A stretch of DNA of 64,000 nucleotides from an uncultured Photobacterium sp. (GCF_947502415.1 NZ_CANMZV010000008.1:1-64000); one strand, 5' to 3'; positions 1 through 8,904 are shown, counted from the first letter of the stretch. The notes: generated by a model from the letters alone, not told the origin. Numbers and translations are program-made.

Positions 1-266
1 TAGTCCTTCTTGGTCGAAAGATCTGATCACGGAACCAGCTTTTAGTTCCCAAGATTCTTATCCCGAGCTCAGGTTAACTAGGCGTCCCTGACGAAAGACA
101 CGGGCTTTTCGTATGTGTTGAATTCGGCTTCAGTTTTTCACTTTCCTCCATTACAAATAAATACTTTGTAATTGGCTTGTATTGATGAGCTTTAATTTAC
201 AAGCAGTAAAATTGGAGTAGTATACACAGCATTATTGCACGGTGTTCAATTGTTGTGATATAAGAA
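1..266. other. Left-edge non-coding stretch
   Basis: I recognise no gene here. There is a short hairpin (GGAAC, 9-base loop, GTTCC at about 31-49) and a second weak one (CGAAAG...CTTTTCG near 95-111), neither followed by a run of T. The part from about 140 onward is AT-rich and probably holds the old promoter of the response-regulator remnant that follows. No known riboswitch or RNA gene matched by eye. Confidence 0.4.
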
Positions 267-723
267 TGACGAAAATAGTATTGGTGGAAGATGATTCAGA
301 GTTGAGGGCGAAGCATCAAACCTATCTGGTACAGCAAGGGTATGAGGTGATGCTTTCGGAAGAAGCTTCTGTATTGGAGCTGGTTTGCGATGTTCAGCTG
401 TTGAGATCATAGACGAGAAACTGGTATGTGGACGGTTGCAGTTAAATAGCCGGCACAAAAGGTGTGTTTTGAGTGAGCAGGTGGTGTCATTGATCGGTAG
501 CGAGTTCGACCAACTGTGGTTGCCGGCTTCTAATGCCGATGAAGTGCTATCTCGAGAATTCTTGGTTAAGAATATACGTGGTGTTGAATATGACGGTTTT
601 GATCGCACCATTGACAATAAAATTGCGACATTGCGCAAAAAGCTTGGTGATACGCCGTCCCAGCCAAGAAAAATCATTACCGTAAGAAGTAAAGGTTACG
701 TATTCATGCCAGATTGCTGGTAA
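267..723 (+). pseudogene. OmpR/RstA-type response regulator, internally deleted and frameshifted
   Basis: The first 47 codons (267-410) read as the start of a receiver domain (MTKIVLVEDDSELRAKH...) with the acidic pair that binds Mg2+, and then stop. A second reading frame (about 385-723) carries a complete winged-helix output domain of the OmpR/PhoB type, with VLSREFL, DRTIDNKI, LRKKLGD and VRSKGYVF motifs resembling RstA. The receiver centre, including the phosphoacceptor Asp and conserved Lys, is missing: roughly 80 residues, judged against the usual 120-residue receiver. The two halves are in different frames, so this is a deletion plus frameshift. A short DNA-binding fragment could still be made from a TTG at 385. 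No partner histidine kinase lies in the window. The next gene begins 19 bases downstream. Confidence 0.8.
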
Positions 724-742
724 TAACAATAAGGTTGTAAAA

Positions 743-3571
743 ATGAAAAGGAATACACTCAAGCAAACGTTGGTAGGTATGCTCGTGAGCGCTAGCCTGT
801 CGGCAGCTTCAGTGATGGCGGCACCAGTTGCCTGGGATGAAGGTAGTAAAACCTGGTTGACGCAACAGTCGGAACATTTTTCCGTTCATTTTGTAGATGG
901 TCATCAGCAAATGGCTGCCAAGGCGTTGGATATTGCTGAACGGGTTCGCAGCGAACAGTTACCGTTTTTTAATTCTGCACCGCAGGCCCGTACCGAAATG
1001 GTACTGGTTGATGATTTTGATTTTTCTAATGGTTGGGCGACTCCGCTTCCTTTTGCGCAAATCCGTTTATTTATGAGTCCACCGGAAGACGGGGGTGATC
1101 TGGCAACCAATGATGACTGGATGCATATGCTGATCCGTCACGAATATGCTCATATTATGCATATGGAACTGGCTGCTGGCGCTCCTAAGGTTTTGCAGAA
1201 GATTTTTGGTCGTCAGGCGTTTTTCTTCCCGCATGCCCTTACACCATCGATGCTGTTGGAAGGGTTAGCCGTTTATCTTGAAACGAATAAAGAGCTGGGT
1301 TATGGCCGCCTTCAGAGCAGTAATTATGCAATGGAAATGCGGATGGAAGTTGCCAATGGTGAGATAAAAGATCTTGATCAGGTGGTTGTTGCCGATCGTG
1401 AATGGCCACTGGGTTATCAGTACCTTTACGGTGCCTATTTTATGCAATACCTCTCTGATACCTATGGAGAGGATAAGATCCAGCAATTTGTGCAAGGTTA
1501 CAGCCGCCGAATCATTCCTTACTTTTTGATCAACCGTAGTGCCAAGCAGGCATTTGGCCGTGATTTTGATGCCTTGTGGCAAGATTTTCAGGCTTATCTT
1601 GAGGCTGAGTTTGCTCCTCAGCTGGCGAAGTTGCAGGCTCAGTCAGTTATTGGTGAGGATCTTCAGTTAACCCCATTCTTGCAAGTGACAGCAAGCAGTC
1701 AGCAAGGTCTGCTGGTAAACCGTAGTAACGGTGAGGATCGCCCGGAAATTTCAGCGTTTGATTCACAAAATAATGAGTGGCAGTCGCTGACTGCGGGCAA
1801 AAATGTGTCGGCTATGTCTTCACACCCGCAGTCAGGGTTGGCTGTATCCCGACTGATCCCATATGCCGATGGCAGAGGATATAACGATATCTTCTTATTT
1901 CGTGATGGCAAGTGGCAGCAATTGACAGAGCGACAGCGCTTTAGGAAAGTACGCTGGTTACCTAATGGCAAGCAGTTGGTTGCAAGCCGTAAAGAAGCCG
2001 GGATCAGTGAATTATGGTTGTTGGACGCTCAGCAGAAAGGCGAAGCCGTCAGGGTATGGCGAGGTGATGCAGATACAGTATTAGGCTCATTTGATGTTTC
2101 GCCTAACGGAACGGAGCTGGTTGCAGCAGTTAAGCGCTCTCAGCAGGGCTGGGATCTGGAAATCCTCGATCTCGATACTAAGGCATGGACACCGTTGACT
2201 GAAACCAAGGCCGCCGAGAGTAATCCTGTTTATCTACCTGATGGCCGGGTTGCTTTCAGTGCGGACTATGATGGTGTCTTTAATATCTATGTCCTTGATG
2301 AAGCGAGTGGTCAGCTTGAACAGTGGACGCGAGAACCTGGCGGAGCGCTCCAGCCGATATGGCAGCCAGGGGAAGGACTCTTCTATCAAGCTTATGACAG
2401 CAAAGGTTACCAGCTACGTCATTTGGCTGAGCCGAGAGTATTATCGACGCAGTTTGTTGGTGACTTTCAGGGCAAATATAATTATCCGCCAGCCGCTCCT
2501 AAGAGTGTAGAAAAGATGGAGCCTGTATCGTACAGCCCGTGGTCAACATTGCGTCCTCATAACTGGTTGCCTGTTATTCAAGCTGATGATACCAGGACCC
2601 AGCTTGGTGCGATGACATTTGGGTCTGATGCTTTAGGGCGTCATAATTATCAACTTTTAGCAACTTGGGATGTCGATAACGAGTTGGCTGATGTTAATGT
2701 GCAGTATCAGTATGATAACCGCTGGTTGGTGACGCTAAATAGCAGTCATGATTTCGATAAATTTACTCAGGGAAACAAGAGTGATTACCGCATAACCCGC
2801 GATGATTATTTCTCGGTTCAGCGCAACCATATTGTTACAGCTTTTGAAGATCAGTTGAGCCTTCATGCTGGTGGTGTGCTGGATAAAGAGAGCTTGGTTG
2901 AAGATCCGGATTTCGCGGTGGCAACGCCATTTAGGGAGAGTAATGAAACTTTGGTTGGTTTGGCGGCAACTTTCGATAATCGAGAAGCTTATTTGAATGT
3001 GCCGGGAATTGGCTGGGGGCATTATTTTGATTTTGTCGCTGAAACTAACGAGTTTTTTGGCTGTGATTTTGAGGGACAAAAATACCAGGCTCAATGGCTG
3101 GGTGCTTGGGATCTACCGGGAAGAACGACTTTGACGGCAAGGCTGGGCGCCGGTTATGCTGATGATGAAGCCAAGAGCTTCCGCTTGGGCGGCAATGATC
3201 GGTTTGAAGAATCTCTCCTGTTCGGCCGTGATACCCAGGCCCTTAGAGGCTATGATGAGTCGGCGCAGCGGGGGCACCGTTACGCGACGCAGCGCCTGGA
3301 AGTGAAAACCTGGTTGACTCGCTTTGAGCGTAACTGGTCACTATTTCCGGTTGGTTTAGGTGATCTGTCCGGTGCCGTTTTTGTTGATTCTGGCGCGGCA
3401 TGGGATGCCGGTAAAGATCGGAAGCAGCTGACGGGTATGGGCGCTGAAATTACGCTGGAAGCGAAGTTGGGCTATAACCGGACTCTGCCAATCACCCTTG
3501 GATACGGTCACGGTTTTGATAGTAAGCTCGGTAAAGATGAAGTTTATTTCTCAGTCTCAGGCGATTTCTGA
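743..3571 (+). CDS. Secreted zinc metallopeptidase-like / beta-propeller / Omp85-type barrel protein
   Basis: 942 residues. An N-terminal signal peptide ends near residue 26 (SVMAAP). An HEYAH motif at residues 133-137 with a downstream Glu near 173 (LLEGLAVYLE) matches an HExxH...E gluzincin (peptidase MA-like) zinc site. Residues about 320-600 hold repeated blades of a TolB/PD40-like propeller (for example SFDVSPNGTELV and PVYLPDGRVAFSADYDG). The C-terminal third resembles an outer-membrane beta-barrel: it has an LRGY motif at about 834-837, comparable to the VRGF/LRGF signature of Omp85/TpsB proteins, and it ends in phenylalanine. The ATG at 743 has an AAGG ribosome site. The protein would sit in the outer membrane with the peptidase and propeller parts in the periplasm. 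The substrate is unknown. Proteins of this architecture exist in Vibrionaceae, but I know of no defined function. Confidence 0.75.
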   Translation: MKRNTLKQTLVGMLVSASLSAASVMAAPVAWDEGSKTWLTQQSEHFSVHFVDGHQQMAAKALDIAERVRSEQLPFFNSAPQARTEMVLVDDFDFSNGWATPLPFAQIRLFMSPPEDGGDLATNDDWMHMLIRHEYAHIMHMELAAGAPKVLQKIFGRQAFFFPHALTPSMLLEGLAVYLETNKELGYGRLQSSNYAMEMRMEVANGEIKDLDQVVVADREWPLGYQYLYGAYFMQYLSDTYGEDKIQQFVQGYSRRIIPYFLINRSAKQAFGRDFDALWQDFQAYLEAEFAPQLAKLQAQSVIGEDLQLTPFLQVTASSQQGLLVNRSNGEDRPEISAFDSQNNEWQSLTAGKNVSAMSSHPQSGLAVSRLIPYADGRGYNDIFLFRDGKWQQLTERQRFRKVRWLPNGKQLVASRKEAGISELWLLDAQQKGEAVRVWRGDADTVLGSFDVSPNGTELVAAVKRSQQGWDLEILDLDTKAWTPLTETKAAESNPVYLPDGRVAFSADYDGVFNIYVLDEASGQLEQWTREPGGALQPIWQPGEGLFYQAYDSKGYQLRHLAEPRVLSTQFVGDFQGKYNYPPAAPKSVEKMEPVSYSPWSTLRPHNWLPVIQADDTRTQLGAMTFGSDALGRHNYQLLATWDVDNELADVNVQYQYDNRWLVTLNSSHDFDKFTQGNKSDYRITRDDYFSVQRNHIVTAFEDQLSLHAGGVLDKESLVEDPDFAVATPFRESNETLVGLAATFDNREAYLNVPGIGWGHYFDFVAETNEFFGCDFEGQKYQAQWLGAWDLPGRTTLTARLGAGYADDEAKSFRLGGNDRFEESLLFGRDTQALRGYDESAQRGHRYATQRLEVKTWLTRFERNWSLFPVGLGDLSGAVFVDSGAAWDAGKDRKQLTGMGAEITLEAKLGYNRTLPITLGYGHGFDSKLGKDEVYFSVSGDF

Positions 3572-3689
3572 TCCGCTTAATAATGAGAATACAATGTCAT
3601 GGATGATAGATAGCCTTTTGATATGACTATACTGATATAAGTTTCCATTAAGTGAGTCGTTTAATGAAAATGGACTATCAGCAGAGAAG

Positions 3690-3718
3690 AGCTGCAGTTC
3701 ACCGCTGCAGCTTTTTTT
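3690..3718 (+). terminator. Rho-independent terminator
   Basis: Perfect 8-bp stem AGCTGCAG/CTGCAGCT with a 7-base loop, followed by seven T. It closes the peptidase-barrel gene. Confidence 0.85.
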
Positions 3719-3747
3719 ATATAACCATATATTGCAGGTAAGGCGTG

Positions 3748-4521
3748 ATGAATGCCCTTTATCTGAGTTATTTTTCTGAGGGGAAAATATCGCAATGGGA
3801 AAAACGGGTGCTGAAGCAGGCTAGCAAGCTGATTGTCACCTCATAGTCTGACTGGATTGCCTATCAGCAATTGGTTGGTGAAAGAAAGGTGGCCTGGATA
3901 CCTGATAGTCATGACTCAATTCTTGATCATGCTTCCGGAGAAAAGACTGTTTTCACTATTGGATATAATGGTTCGTGGGGCGATTTTCGCTGTTCAGTTA
4001 AGGGAATTCTAAGTCAGTTGGCGAGCGTCGATTTTCCGTTTCGTTTTATCTGTATTGGTAAGTATCAGCCGGATTTTTGCCGTTGGGTTGAGAAATATGG
4101 CTTAGCTGGATCTGTATTCATGTTTGAGCCGGTGGATAATACTCAGGCACAGGAACTTTTACGTCAGTGCGATGCGTTGTTTATTCACAAAGGGCCACCC
4201 GATAGGGGGAAGAGCGATACGCATCTTGCGACCCAAGCCATTGATTATGTGGCAAGCGGTAGGCTGATACTGGCGGAATTGCCTGAAGGAGAAACAGTAA
4301 GCTTCCTGCGTCGTTTTGCCGGTCAGCTCTATGAGGTGAACGCGAAATATACCGGAGAGTATCAGCAGCAGCTATCAGCGCTCTACCATCGATGGCAACA
4401 GCAACCCGAGCAGAGGTACTTTCCATCCTCTGAGTTCTATCAGGCGTTTGATCCCCAAAACCTCGCCTGTCGATTGTATCAGCTACTCAATGAAGTCCGG
4501 TTTCACGCGCTAGCGTCTTAA
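3748..4521 (+). pseudogene. Glycosyltransferase (GT4-like) remnant with in-frame TAG
   Basis: A continuous frame runs from ATG 3748 (AAGG four bases upstream) to the stop at 4521. It is interrupted only by TAG at 3844-3846, codon 33. Sequence on both sides of the TAG is in the same frame and looks like one protein: ...SKLIVTS, stop, SDWIAYQQLVGERKVAWIP. That segment matches the linker before the second Rossmann domain of GT4/GT-B transferases. The rest resembles the nucleotide-sugar-binding half (FTIGYNGSWGDF, FRFICIGKYQPDF, CDALFIHKGPPDRG). About 258 codons are present against roughly 380-400 for a whole enzyme, so the acceptor domain is also absent. A shorter product could start at TTG 3871. 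It converges on the next gene and overlaps it by 12 bases. Glycosyltransferase identity is moderate; the broken state is clear. Confidence 0.65.
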
Positions 4522-5256
4522 GACTTTTTTAAGTTTGGCTTTGACCGAGCGCCAATGGGTTACCGGAATTTCAGGTGCATTTTTCAGCAGGTATTGGAAT
4601 TCCTGTTCGGAAGGTTGAACTTCGCCGCCGTGGGCCAGAATAATTGAATCAGGTTTGAGGGCCATGACTTTCTGAAGTGAAGTCCGGTAACGGTTGGGAT
4701 AGAAAACGGGGTAAGGGGGAATATAGCGGCCTTTTACCTTGACCATGAGATCGGCAACGTAAATTCGGTTACTGGGTTGGTGATATAAAGATAAATCCCG
4801 GTCTGTATGACCTTGGGTTGATAAGCAGATCCAATCAGGGAAACCAGGAAGAGGCTCGCTGTCGTCAAGAATATAATCAGGTTCAAGCTGGCATGGGTAC
4901 CAGATATGGCTCTTTGGCTTTTTCATTCGCTTGGCAACCCATTTGGCCAGCAGGATGTCGCTAATATGCATTAACTTTCCATCAAGCCCTGAATACCATT
5001 GTCCGGTCACATTGGCAGCAGCAATGTTACATCCACTCATGCGGCGTAATTGATGAGCAGCTCCAGCATGATCGGGGTGCATATGGGTAACAACGACCAG
5101 CTTTAGGTCGCTAAGCGGTCTCTGAAGCGTTTCCTGAATAAATTGTTTGATTACCGGAATATCAGCTCGGCTGCATCCATCGAGTAGTAATAACCGATTT
5201 TGATATTCAGCTAGATAAATCGACTGTATGTACCCTTCTATTTGATGGAGTTTCAT
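4510..5256 (-). CDS. MBL-fold metallo-hydrolase
   Basis: 248 residues of the metallo-beta-lactamase fold. THMHPDHAG (residues about 57-65) is the HxHxDH metal motif, QGHTDRDLSLY supplies the next His, VADLMVKV fits the bridging Asp, and LAHGGEV gives the last His. Two metals, probably zinc, are expected, as in hydrolases acting on thioesters, lactones or phosphodiesters. No signal peptide is visible, so it should be cytoplasmic. The substrate cannot be named from sequence. It stands alone, convergent with the glycosyltransferase remnant. Confidence 0.85.
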   Translation of the reverse strand: MKLHQIEGYIQSIYLAEYQNRLLLLDGCSRADIPVIKQFIQETLQRPLSDLKLVVVTHMHPDHAGAAHQLRRMSGCNIAAANVTGQWYSGLDGKLMHISDILLAKWVAKRMKKPKSHIWYPCQLEPDYILDDSEPLPGFPDWICLSTQGHTDRDLSLYHQPSNRIYVADLMVKVKGRYIPPYPVFYPNRYRTSLQKVMALKPDSIILAHGGEVQPSEQEFQYLLKNAPEIPVTHWRSVKAKLKKVLRR

Positions 5257-5505
5257 TGTTGTTTGTACTCCCTATCCCTGTTGAGCGATTTTTAATCATT
5301 CTGGTATTCATTATTCTCTAACTCATCGGACCATTCAAGCTGAAAGATTATGTATAGCTAGGGAGATTAGTTTCAATGTAGGTGCGGCTTATAATGGGAA
5401 GACGATAGTTTTTAGGTTATTGGTTGGCTGTTTTGTAGATGAAGCATTGTGTTGTCATGATAACGTAGAAATAAGTTATAAATAAAAAATAAATATTTAA
5501 ACAAT

Positions 5506-5528
5506 AGGGAGGAAATATAAACCTCCCT
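5506..5528 (-). terminator. Terminator of the NYN-domain gene
   Basis: Perfect 7-bp stem AGGGAGG/CCTCCCT with a 9-base AT loop, followed on the minus strand by an AT-rich tract. It lies 17 bases beyond the stop of the minus-strand gene starting at 6783. Confidence 0.7.
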
Positions 5529-5544
5529 GGTTTTAGTTGAGTTA

Positions 5545-6783
5545 TTATAAAACCTTAATCATGGTTGCTTTTTTGGTTTTTTTATGGTCAAGATAATTGG
5601 CGCTTTTTATGATATCATTGATTGATTTAAAATTATATTGCTCGGGTTTTATTTGTTTGCTTAATTTTGATTCAAGCACTTGTGTGTTTATCCAGCCACT
5701 TTTGTCTTTATATTTATCGATAGTGTTATAAATTATCGATTTGAGGTTTTGTTTTTGTATGGTGCTTTTCTTTTTTGTCGCTTTTCTGACAAAGAAGATG
5801 TTACCTTCTATTTTTGTTTCGAAGTTTTTATTGGAAATTATAACTTTAGAAAGTTTACCTTTGGTGTTAACTCCAGTTTTACTTTTTAAAAAAGCACCAA
5901 TTTCGTTTAGTCTTACCCATTCATTATTTTTCTTTTTTTGTTCTTTTAGCAGGGCTTCGAAAGCTTTCTCTAGGTTGACGATGTTTTCGTTACTATTTTC
6001 TTTTTTGTCTAGTTTTTCAAACTTTATATATGTTGACGTGTTGGTCTTCTTTCTTTCTAACTTGGTGATGATTTTGTTGTATATTTGTTTTATTAGATGC
6101 TCGCTATCTTCTTTTTGTTGATTACTCGTTAACTTTATAAGTTTGCGATGAATGTCGCTTAATTCATACCAGTGGTTGTTTTCGATACTTTTACTTTGCT
6201 TTATTGCTTCATGCATTATTTTTTGTATGTCTGTTTCTTTTTTAATTGTTTTTTCATTGGATTGGTTAATGTTTTTAATGTCATTTTTAGGCTTGATGCT
6301 GCATGGTTTTTTGTTAGATTGAGGATCTTTAATTGGTTTAACTATATCATCGGTATAGATGAAATCAGAACATGACTCAATTAATGGAGGCGGGGTTTTT
6401 CTTTCACCAGCTCCAATTACTTTAATACCTGATTGCCGTAGTCGAACAACAAGAGGGGTGAAATCACAATCAGAAGTCATAATGCAAGTAGCATCAATGT
6501 CTACATCTTTGCTATGAATTGTATCCATAACATCAATAACAAGGGCTATATCTGTTGCATTTTTTCGTTTTGTTAAATTAAATTGTTGGGACGCCTCGAT
6601 GCCGTTTTTATGTAAAATTCTTTCCCATGCGCTTAAGTTGTCATTCTTCCAGTTTCCAAATGCTTTTCTTTTACACGTCTCTCCATGTTCATCCAGTGAA
6701 CTTAATACAACATCAAGACTTGATGGGGATGCGTTGTCAGCATCTATAAATAATGCAATTTTTAGGTTTTCTTTATCTTTCAT
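5545..6783 (-). CDS. NYN (PIN-like nuclease) protein with OST-HTH/LOTUS-like domains
   Basis: 412 residues, lysine- and asparagine-rich, and more AT-rich than its neighbours. Residues 1-140 form an NYN/LabA-type (DUF88) PIN-like ribonuclease domain: IALFIDADNASPS near the N-terminus, ATDIALVIDVMD with an acidic residue, and IMTSDCDFTPLV supplying the last acidic cluster. These acidic residues bind Mg2+ in the family. After a polar linker come about three repeated segments (about 190-265, 275-345 and 350-412). Each has a W-x-x-L/T-x-x-I/L-x-x-x-L pattern (HWYELSDIHRKL, EWVRLNEIGAFL, GWINTQVLESKL) typical of OST-HTH/LOTUS RNA- or G-quadruplex-binding modules. The expected role is RNA cleavage or binding. 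Neighbours do not indicate a pathway, and its composition suggests transfer. The NYN call is firm; the number of OST-HTH units is an eye estimate. Confidence 0.8.
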   Translation of the reverse strand: MKDKENLKIALFIDADNASPSSLDVVLSSLDEHGETCKRKAFGNWKNDNLSAWERILHKNGIEASQQFNLTKRKNATDIALVIDVMDTIHSKDVDIDATCIMTSDCDFTPLVVRLRQSGIKVIGAGERKTPPPLIESCSDFIYTDDIVKPIKDPQSNKKPCSIKPKNDIKNINQSNEKTIKKETDIQKIMHEAIKQSKSIENNHWYELSDIHRKLIKLTSNQQKEDSEHLIKQIYNKIITKLERKKTNTSTYIKFEKLDKKENSNENIVNLEKAFEALLKEQKKKNNEWVRLNEIGAFLKSKTGVNTKGKLSKVIISNKNFETKIEGNIFFVRKATKKKSTIQKQNLKSIIYNTIDKYKDKSGWINTQVLESKLSKQIKPEQYNFKSINDIIKSANYLDHKKTKKATMIKVL

Positions 6784-7040
6784 TACTGTTTTGTGAGATG
6801 TGTTATATGTTAATCATGATAGCATTATTTTTGTATGGGATAAATTAATTGTTTAATCGTAGGTGCTTGTGAAAATGATATTAGATACTACCTTCTTTAT
6901 TAGAAAAGTCTCCAGCATCTTTTGTTACTGTGCCATGAGACTAATTATATTAATTATCGTAGGGGAGAGGTGTTTGCTAAGGTGTTAGGAAAGATGATTA
7001 CAACTGAGTAATCGTCATCGTAAATTCTTCGATACAGCTT

Positions 7041-7484
7041 CTACCTATACCTCTGCGCGAAATACCCCTTATTTCCACAATGAAAATTATGGTACGGCGA
7101 ATAATCGTCAAAGTGACCGGTCTCATCCGGAACATAGCCTTTTTCTATGTAATCCCTGATGAGGTTCGCCAGAATTTGGTAATACTCATCATCGCTGTTG
7201 CAGTGGTTTTTTAAATGTTCAAGGTACGGAGTGTAACTCGTGCTGTCGAGTGAACGCAGAATGAAAGCGACAGTGGTGAGAGCGACGCCAAACTCATTGG
7301 CTTCAGTGAGGTGGATAAGGTCGGAGGCAACACCTTTATGGCGGCTATATAGCAGGCATTCGTGGTCGATAAGTTCTTTGGCTACTGTGTTGATGTTATC
7401 TGAGTAGCTGACCACATAGAGATTTTTGGGATGCCCGCTGACGGCAAAAGGTGATTTGATTGTGTGAAGGTGTAGCTTGTCCAT
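7041..7484 (-). CDS. Conserved hypothetical protein (147 aa)
   Basis: I do not recognise this family. I place the start at the ATG at 7484 (MDKLHLHTIKSPF) because GGGGGA lies just upstream; an in-frame start at 7529 would add 15 residues with no such site. The product is soluble, with no signal peptide or membrane segment. It is mixed alpha/beta by eye, with a His/Tyr-rich C-terminus (FDDYSPYHNFHCGNKGYFAQRYR region). It stands alone, flanked by intergenic DNA on both sides. Confidence 0.55.
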   Translation of the reverse strand: MDKLHLHTIKSPFAVSGHPKNLYVVSYSDNINTVAKELIDHECLLYSRHKGVASDLIHLTEANEFGVALTTVAFILRSLDSTSYTPYLEHLKNHCNSDDEYYQILANLIRDYIEKGYVPDETGHFDDYSPYHNFHCGNKGYFAQRYR

Positions 7485-7677
7485 TGCAAGTCCCCCGAGA
7501 TTAGTCGCGTGGTTAATCTTTCTGCTCACTCTATTTTGGCTGATGATGTTTTGCTTTGCCTGACCTTTTTGTTTTAGTTGTCTGAAGGATCAGTTGGCTG
7601 TTGGCGTATTTCTACAATTCATTTTTTCGCTTGCTCGGTAAGATGCCAGCCATCAACGTAAAGAGGGGATTTGAATT

Positions 7678-7992
7678 ATGTCTGAAGTATTTAAAGCGGC
7701 TTTTATTTTTGTTGCACCTGAAGCTGATCCGGCAACTGATGCATCATGGGTTCGTACCAAAGAAGTTCACGTGAAGACCATTGCAGTATCTGGCTATCAG
7801 GAAGCCTGCGAATTGATCGATTTATTGGTAGACGAAGGCATAAAGGCCGTTGAGTTATGTGCCGGATTCGGCCACCAAGGCGTTGCGGAGGTTGTGAAGG
7901 TTGCAGGTGATCGTCTGCATGTCGGTGTGGTACGTTTTGATAAGCATCCATGCCTGGGTTTTGCCAGCGGTGATGAACTGTTCCTGTCTTGA
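7678..7992 (+). CDS. DUF6506 family protein
   Basis: 104 residues matching the small DUF6506 family: AFIFVAPEADP near the start, a central YQEACELIDLLVDEGIKAVE helix/strand, then ELCAGFGHQGVAEV, and VGVVRFDKHP near the end. Function is unknown. The glycine-rich loop after ELC suggests a small-ligand pocket, which is inference only. GAGGGG precedes the ATG at a good distance. An AraC-type regulator starts 55 bases downstream on the same strand, with a strong hairpin between them. Confidence 0.8.
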   Translation: MSEVFKAAFIFVAPEADPATDASWVRTKEVHVKTIAVSGYQEACELIDLLVDEGIKAVELCAGFGHQGVAEVVKVAGDRLHVGVVRFDKHPCLGFASGDELFLS

Positions 7993-8005
7993 TGGATAGA
8001 TAATG

Positions 8006-8030
8006 CCGCCTCTGTCACCACCAGAGGCGG
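8006..8030 (+). terminator. Strong hairpin between DUF6506 and AraC genes
   Basis: Perfect 9-bp stem CCGCCTCTG/CAGAGGCGG with a 7-base loop. There is no T tract, so it may be an attenuator or an mRNA-stability element rather than a classic terminator. It overlaps the first in-frame ATG (8003) of the next gene, which is one reason to prefer the ATG at 8048. Confidence 0.5.
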
Positions 8031-8047
8031 TGTGCTACATTCGCGTC

Positions 8048-8857
8048 ATGAATACATTACTTATCAGACCGCGCTCACCGCTTAATGATTATATTGCTCA
8101 GTTCTGGCTATGGGAGCAGAGTGATCCATTGGCGATCCCTGACATCTTGCCGGGAACGGGTGTCGAGATTTTGTTTAATCTCGGCGATCCTGTTGTGACT
8201 GAGTCGCCTTCACAAGTAAGGCTTAATTTTGGTGAAGGTCTGGCGATCTGTCCGCGTAAGTCTGTGTTCAGACTTAAACCGACAGGTGCGACAAAAGTGC
8301 TGTCAGTACGTTTCCGCTCGGCAGGTTTTTTTCAGTTGTTTGGTATTCCTCTGACGGAGATCGCCGATCAGGTTGTAGATGTCAGCGCCATTATGCCGCA
8401 AACTATTTTGTCGCAGATTGCCGGATCCGGTTCAAATATAGCGACAATCTCTTTGTTGGAAGCTTGGCTGATACAGCAGGTTAAGCCGAAGAAGGAGGAT
8501 GTTTCCGGGCTGGAGTGGGCAATCGATGAAATCTATTACCAGCACGGCTCTGATGTGATCAGTGACGTAAAGTTGGGGCTAAATGTCAGCGAGCGTACTT
8601 TCCAGCGCAAGTTCAAGGCTTATACCGGTGTTGATGCTAAATATTTTGAGCGGACATCTCGGTTCCAGTCCGCTCTAAGAACCTTGCTCTGTGAAGGCAG
8701 TACCCAATATACCGGGATAGCGCTGGATCACGGTTACTATGATCAGCCTTACTTTATCAAGGAATTTAAATTTTTTACCGGTGTGACCCCGAAGCAGTAT
8801 CTCAATGAAGAAAATTTCAATTTAAACCATTATAACAACGATATATATGGTTCATGA
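8048..8857 (+). CDS. AraC-family transcriptional regulator
   Basis: 269 residues from ATG 8048. The N-terminal part (about 1-150) resembles the DUF6597-type ligand-binding domain common in AraC proteins (PRSPLNDYIAQFWLWEQ at the start, then DILPGTGVEILFNLGDP). The C-terminal 100 residues hold the double helix-turn-helix: LGLNVSERTFQRKFKAYTG as the first unit, and IALDHGYYDQPYFIKEFK followed by FTGVTPKQYL as the second. It lies in the same direction as the DUF6506 gene and may control it. The target and inducer are unknown. Confidence 0.85.
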   Translation: MNTLLIRPRSPLNDYIAQFWLWEQSDPLAIPDILPGTGVEILFNLGDPVVTESPSQVRLNFGEGLAICPRKSVFRLKPTGATKVLSVRFRSAGFFQLFGIPLTEIADQVVDVSAIMPQTILSQIAGSGSNIATISLLEAWLIQQVKPKKEDVSGLEWAIDEIYYQHGSDVISDVKLGLNVSERTFQRKFKAYTGVDAKYFERTSRFQSALRTLLCEGSTQYTGIALDHGYYDQPYFIKEFKFFTGVTPKQYLNEENFNLNHYNNDIYGS

Positions 8858-8904
8858 CTCCTGTAGAGGTTGGCGGCCGTATCAATTTTAGGATAGTGAT
8901 TTGT

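Noticed and set aside
1..130. Possible riboswitch or structured RNA at the left edge
   Set aside because: Only short, imperfect hairpins; no match by eye to known riboswitch cores, and the segment is cut by the window edge.
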